From NCBI GenBank assembly GCA_002697505.1, contig NZWA01000061.1, positions 10,973 through 43,296 of the forward strand: 32,324 nt of DNA, written 5' to 3'. Below, piece after piece: positions 29,053 through 32,324 of this stretch. A model generated the notes under the pieces. The model did no database searches. It was not told where the DNA came from and saw only the letters and a program-made list of their open reading frames with translations. Made by a program: the position numbers and the translations under genes. This stretch comes from Flavobacteriales bacterium. Lineage in GTDB: Bacteria > Bacteroidota > Bacteroidia > Flavobacteriales > BACL11. The stretch's first letter is position 1. Each line of letters opens with the position of its first letter.

Positions 29053-31347
29053 TTATGCAGGGAACTCAGCTCCTGTTGGAAGAATATTGAAATCTAGGTA
29101 AATAAATTCTGCCGTTTTAGTCGGTTGAATGTATATAGCACCTCTTAATTCGTTTCTATCAATTACCTCAGGTCCATTATTTGAATCATTCATTACAACT
29201 TTAAACGCATATAAACCTTGTCTTTGTTGTACAGACTCTAAATATGGGTTAACTTGTCCTAAGAATACATTTCTAGTTGCAGCTGTATTTTGTTCAAATA
29301 CTAAGTTATCTGAAATCTGTGAAATGAAATTCTTAAGGGCAATTAACAATCTTCTTACATTTACTCTATCTAAAGCTGATGCTTGTGTTTGTAGTGTTTT
29401 CTGTCCAAATACTACAACTCCTCTTCCTGGGAATGTAGCAATTGGGTTAACTTTACCTACATATAAAGTATCTCTGTTAGATTGAGTTAATTTTCTTTCT
29501 GCTTGAACTACTACTCCTAATCCACCTCTGTTTATACCTGCTGGTGCAAACCAAGCTTCTGCTGTTCTATCATTAGCTGCATAAACACCTGGGATTAATG
29601 TTGAAGCTGGAACCCAAACTCTTTGTCCTGAATCTGGATCAGTTACCATACACCAAGGCCAATATGCTGCTGCATATGAAGTATCTAAACTTGCTGCTGT
29701 AGTTGTAGTTGCTGTTATTGATGAATTATAAGCTTCAAGATCTAGTACAATTATATTATCACCTCTATCTTCAGTATTTGAAATTAAAGTGTTTGTTGTT
29801 GAACTATAATCTGATTGATATAATCCTGGAACTGAAATTATATTGTATTGGTAATCATCTTTATTTGCTAATAAATTAATAGCATCTGTATAATTTCCTC
29901 CTACTAATCCTTGAGTATCAGTTCCATTAATTTCTTGATAATATTTTCCTTGTCCAGTTAATATTGATCCTTGAGCATCTCCAAATGAACCAGAACCTGC
30001 TACTGGGATTGAAGCTGTAAATTGTGATTTTGCATTTCCACTATTATCTAGGTAATCTGGAGTTTTGTAATTTACTTGTTTTACTCTTACATATCTTGAA
30101 GCGTTAGCATAAGATCCAGTTGTTTGTAAATATGGCTCTGAAGTTCCAGATCCTAATAATGTTTCTGTTTGGTCACCAATTATTCTTGAAATATAATTTG
30201 ATGCTTTTGGATCTAATGAAACGTTATTAAAGCTTTCAAGTACTGATTTTGCTCTTGTTGTATCATTACCTCTTCTGATTATTACACTAAATGTACCAGA
30301 TGAAGTGTTTGGTGAAGCAATTTCCCATCTTAAATTATCATTAGTACCAGTTGAAATAGCACCTTGAGAATTTAATGTTCCTGCATTATTCATAATTTCA
30401 CCTTGACCAATTGTTTCTAATACGAAAGCAGCGTCATCTGTAATATTAGCATCTACTAATGTAAATGTTAAATCTGTATCTGCATTACCAATATCAGCTT
30501 TAGCTACTGTAATTGTATTACCTACTGCATAACCTGATACTGAACCTGAAGTTACAATAGCTGTTGGTTTAACATGCAAATCACCTGCTCCAATTGTAAT
30601 TGTTAAATCAGCACCACCAGCACCAGTACCACTACCCATTACAGATTGTGAAGTTACTGTTAATGTATCACCAGTTGCATATCCTGAACCTGTTGATACT
30701 GCTATAATACTATCAATTGTTGTAGCATCTGAACACGTAACAGCAAATGTTGCACCTGATCCAGCACCTGAAGTTGCTGATTGAGAAACTAGGTAACTAG
30801 CTGCAACTGCATTTGTTGGAGCTGAAACTGTTGGAATTGCACTTTGGCTAAATTGACCACTTGCTGACGTAGCTGTAACATTTACTTTTAATCCTGATCC
30901 ATCACCACCTGTAGTAGATACGTCATCGAATTGTCCTGCTGTTCCATCATTACCTGTATCTACAGTTAATTGTGAAAATACGTTTGTTCCATCTGGAATG
31001 TCACCACTTTCTACGTCGTTAAATATCGTTGATGAAGTTGCTGCTGTAAATGAACCAGAAGCTACTCTAGTAACAATTAAAGAAGTACCTCCATTTTGGA
31101 AATAATTGTAAGCTGATATAGATGTTAAAAATGTATATTCTTCCTTTTGGTTTGTAGAACCACTTTCAAAAGTAGTACCAAAATTAGCTTGATACTCACT
31201 ATAAGAAGTAATAAGCTTAGGAATATTTACTCGACCCTTTACTGTAGGTCCAATTAGTGCTGCACCAGCCTGTATTGGTTGAGAAGTTATTTGAGATTGA
31301 TCATTTTCTCTCGCTAATACTCCTGGGGAAATTAATGTTTCTGCCAT
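29053..31347 (-). CDS. gp18: Contractile tail sheath protein (T4 gp18-like)
   Basis: A 764-aa protein. The N-terminus (ISPGVLARENDQSQ, then GAALIGPTVKGRVNIPKLI and YNYFQNGGTSLIVTRVASGS) is typical of phage sheaths. The C-terminal third holds the conserved core: NIISVPGLYQ, YWPWCMVTDPDSGQRVWVP, EAWFAPAGINRGGL, DRVNVRRLLIALKNFISQ and ending AEFIYLDFNILPTGAEFPA. Between about residues 110 and 390 lies a Ser/Thr/Gly-rich insertion with two copies of a SGYxxG(D/N)T(L/I)TV unit. It is longer than T4 gp18 (659 aa) because of this insertion, which would lie on the outer surface by analogy with T4. A late-type motif precedes the gene. Confidence 0.93.
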   Translation of the reverse strand: MAETLISPGVLARENDQSQITSQPIQAGAALIGPTVKGRVNIPKLITSYSEYQANFGTTFESGSTNQKEEYTFLTSISAYNYFQNGGTSLIVTRVASGSFTAATSSTIFNDVESGDIPDGTNVFSQLTVDTGNDGTAGQFDDVSTTGGDGSGLKVNVTATSASGQFSQSAIPTVSAPTNAVAASYLVSQSATSGAGSGATFAVTCSDATTIDSIIAVSTGSGYATGDTLTVTSQSVMGSGTGAGGADLTITIGAGDLHVKPTAIVTSGSVSGYAVGNTITVAKADIGNADTDLTFTLVDANITDDAAFVLETIGQGEIMNNAGTLNSQGAISTGTNDNLRWEIASPNTSSGTFSVIIRRGNDTTRAKSVLESFNNVSLDPKASNYISRIIGDQTETLLGSGTSEPYLQTTGSYANASRYVRVKQVNYKTPDYLDNSGNAKSQFTASIPVAGSGSFGDAQGSILTGQGKYYQEINGTDTQGLVGGNYTDAINLLANKDDYQYNIISVPGLYQSDYSSTTNTLISNTEDRGDNIIVLDLEAYNSSITATTTTAASLDTSYAAAYWPWCMVTDPDSGQRVWVPASTLIPGVYAANDRTAEAWFAPAGINRGGLGVVVQAERKLTQSNRDTLYVGKVNPIATFPGRGVVVFGQKTLQTQASALDRVNVRRLLIALKNFISQISDNLVFEQNTAATRNVFLGQVNPYLESVQQRQGLYAFKVVMNDSNNGPEVIDRNELRGAIYIQPTKTAEFIYLDFNILPTGAEFPA

Positions 31348-31368
31348 GTTATTTAATTGTTATATTTT

Positions 31369-31382
31369 GATAATAAATATAT
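31369..31382 (-). promoter_or_regulatory. Late-type promoter motif before the sheath gene
   Basis: The minus strand reads ATATATTTATTATC, 21 bases before the sheath ATG. It is the least exact member of the group (TTTATTA instead of TTTATAA). Confidence 0.4.
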
Positions 31383-31399
31383 GAGCTTTTGTCAAAAAT

Positions 31400-31645
31400 T
31401 TATTCAGTAGGAGAAAATTCACCAGTATCTAAAGAAACTGTTCCTTTACCATACTTTTCTTCTAACTCTTTAGCTATTGTTAATTCTTCTTGCTGAATGT
31501 TTAACAAACTCATTTGTAATTCTTTTTTCTGTTCTTGAAGATTATAAAGTTGAACTTCTACTTGCCCAATTGTATTAATTAGTTGGTCAAATTTTATTCT
31601 TAAACCTTTAACCTTCTCGATTTCTTGTTCCGTTATTTTTGTCAT
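31400..31645 (-). CDS. Small coiled-coil protein, 81 aa
   Basis: An 81-aa protein, nearly all helix with heptad-like spacing of Ile, Leu and Val (residues about 5-62), ending KYGKGTVSLDTGEFSP, a motif I recall from small conserved phage proteins. There is no membrane segment. It lies between a structural gene and the sheath gene. It could be an assembly factor or a minor virion part; I do not know its function. Confidence 0.7.
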   Translation of the reverse strand: MTKITEQEIEKVKGLRIKFDQLINTIGQVEVQLYNLQEQKKELQMSLLNIQQEELTIAKELEEKYGKGTVSLDTGEFSPTE

Positions 31646-31684
31646 ATTATACGTATTAAAACTATTTGTTAAAAACTATTGTTA

Positions 31685-32324
31685 TTATGCTATTTGTTGT
31701 GCTACTGTTATAGTAACTGTACCACCAACTTGTAACCCATTAGATGGTGTAACACCACCATGAGTAATTTGTAGTGATAAATATCCTTGGTCAGTTCCTG
31801 GTATTGGTTGACCTACAAAGAAACTACCTCCCCCAGATGTTAACACATTTGAAGTTTTATTTGCAATTGTAGTACCACCTCCAGTAACTTCTGATAATTG
31901 ATAACCTGATCCTCTAATTCCAAATACAGATGAATATTCTAAATATCCAACATTATCTTCTTCATCTACTAATGTAGATCCTCTTTCCATTAAAAGTAAA
32001 TTTGCCTTCATTGTAACTACAAAATTATTACTAGCATTTAATGCAGGTAAAGGATATAAACCTAACCATGGATAATATCTAAAAATAATTGTTGGTGAAG
32101 TTGTAACTGCTATATTTGATACTATAAAATCTGCTGTTTGGATTCCCACAGCATTTTGAGTAGCATTAGCATTAAGATTACCTCCTGAGAAATAACTTCC
32201 TGTTGGTACTGATAATCCGCTTTGAACATTAATACTACCACTATAAACGTGAAGATCATTTGAAGCTGAAACTGCTACTTTTGCATTAGCCGCCGCTGTA
32301 CCACCTAAAGCAAATGCAACTTTA
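31685..32324 (-). CDS. Partial virion structural protein, 5' end outside the window
   Basis: The frame is open without a stop from the right edge to 31685, giving 213 codons and no start. A GTG at 32149 is an internal codon and should not be taken as the start. The visible N-terminal part reads NDLHVYSGSINVQSGLSVP and is rich in Ser, Gly, Ala and Asn. The rest (IFRYYPWLGLYPLPALNASN, GYQLSEVTGGGTTIAN) is beta-rich, ending TVTITVAQQIA. This composition fits a tail, baseplate or fibre protein. The family is not recognised. The N-terminal extension is missing, so total length is unknown. Confidence 0.7.
   Translation of the reverse strand, partial: KVAFALGGTAAANAKVAVSASNDLHVYSGSINVQSGLSVPTGSYFSGGNLNANATQNAVGIQTADFIVSNIAVTTSPTIIFRYYPWLGLYPLPALNASNNFVVTMKANLLLMERGSTLVDEEDNVGYLEYSSVFGIRGSGYQLSEVTGGGTTIANKTSNVLTSGGGSFFVGQPIPGTDQGYLSLQITHGGVTPSNGLQVGGTVTITVAQQIA

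Noticed and set aside
32147..32149. GTG as start of the last structural gene
   Set aside because: The frame stays open upstream to the window edge with protein-like composition, so the GTG is an internal valine codon.
1..32324. tRNA genes, insertion sequences, integrase or attachment sites
   Set aside because: I saw no cloverleaf-like segment in the short gaps, no transposase or integrase motif and no terminal inverted repeats; I could not run a dedicated search.

Overview
The window looks like part of a tailed double-stranded DNA phage with a contractile tail (myovirus, distantly T4-like) that infects a Bacteroidota host, probably a flavobacterium. Phage identity rests on a sheath, tube, tape measure and baseplate block next to a T4-type replication block (UvsX recombinase, gp32-like ssDNA-binding protein, RNase H/FEN nuclease, DnaB/gp41 helicase) and ribonucleotide reductase. 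The host assignment rests on three exported proteins with flavobacterial-style signal peptides, a C-terminal domain matching the type IX secretion system (T9SS) sorting signal, A/T-rich start regions without clear Shine-Dalgarno sequences, and TTTG -35 elements. Every supported gene lies on the minus strand, so transcription runs from high to low coordinates. DNA is strongly AT-rich, genes are closely packed, and no gene-free stretch exceeds 300 bases.

Layout in transcription order. (1) 32324-17840, virion morphogenesis: a structural protein cut by the window edge, a small coiled-coil protein, tail sheath, tail tube, a gp26-like baseplate/tail-assembly protein followed by an overlapping ORF in another frame (possible +1 frameshift), tape measure, a small protein, an 811-aa tube-initiator-like protein, a LysM protein, a 974-aa hub with a C-terminal cysteine-peptidase-like domain, and a 254-aa protein. 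(2) 17791-8933, replication and nucleotide metabolism: a short divergent family A DNA polymerase, an unknown gene, gp32-like SSB, UvsX, 5' nuclease, helicase, NrdB, NrdA. (3) 8893-2613, a lysis and envelope cluster: a membrane/basic-tail protein, a holin-like protein, a 994-aa T9SS-targeted repeat protein, an outer-membrane beta-barrel, a single-pass coiled-coil protein, an exported thioredoxin fold without CXXC, and an amidase endolysin. (4) 2558-1: a four-helix membrane protein, a transglycosylase (TGT/DpdA)-like protein, two small proteins and a gene cut by the left edge.

Two recurring upstream motifs divide the genes by function. TTTGG-N19-TATATT-type sites precede the polymerase, gp32, 5' nuclease, membrane-protein and TGT-like genes. 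An AATATTTATAATAA-type motif precedes sheath, tube, tape measure, the 98-aa virion gene, holin, endolysin and the 99-aa gene. These look like early/middle and late promoter classes.

The most unusual part is 3525-8486. Between holin and endolysin lies a tight operon that should place a large repeat protein on the host surface through the host's own T9SS, together with a beta-barrel, a membrane coiled-coil protein and a redox-dead thioredoxin fold. Superinfection exclusion or outer-membrane disruption at lysis are both possible; neither is proven by sequence alone.
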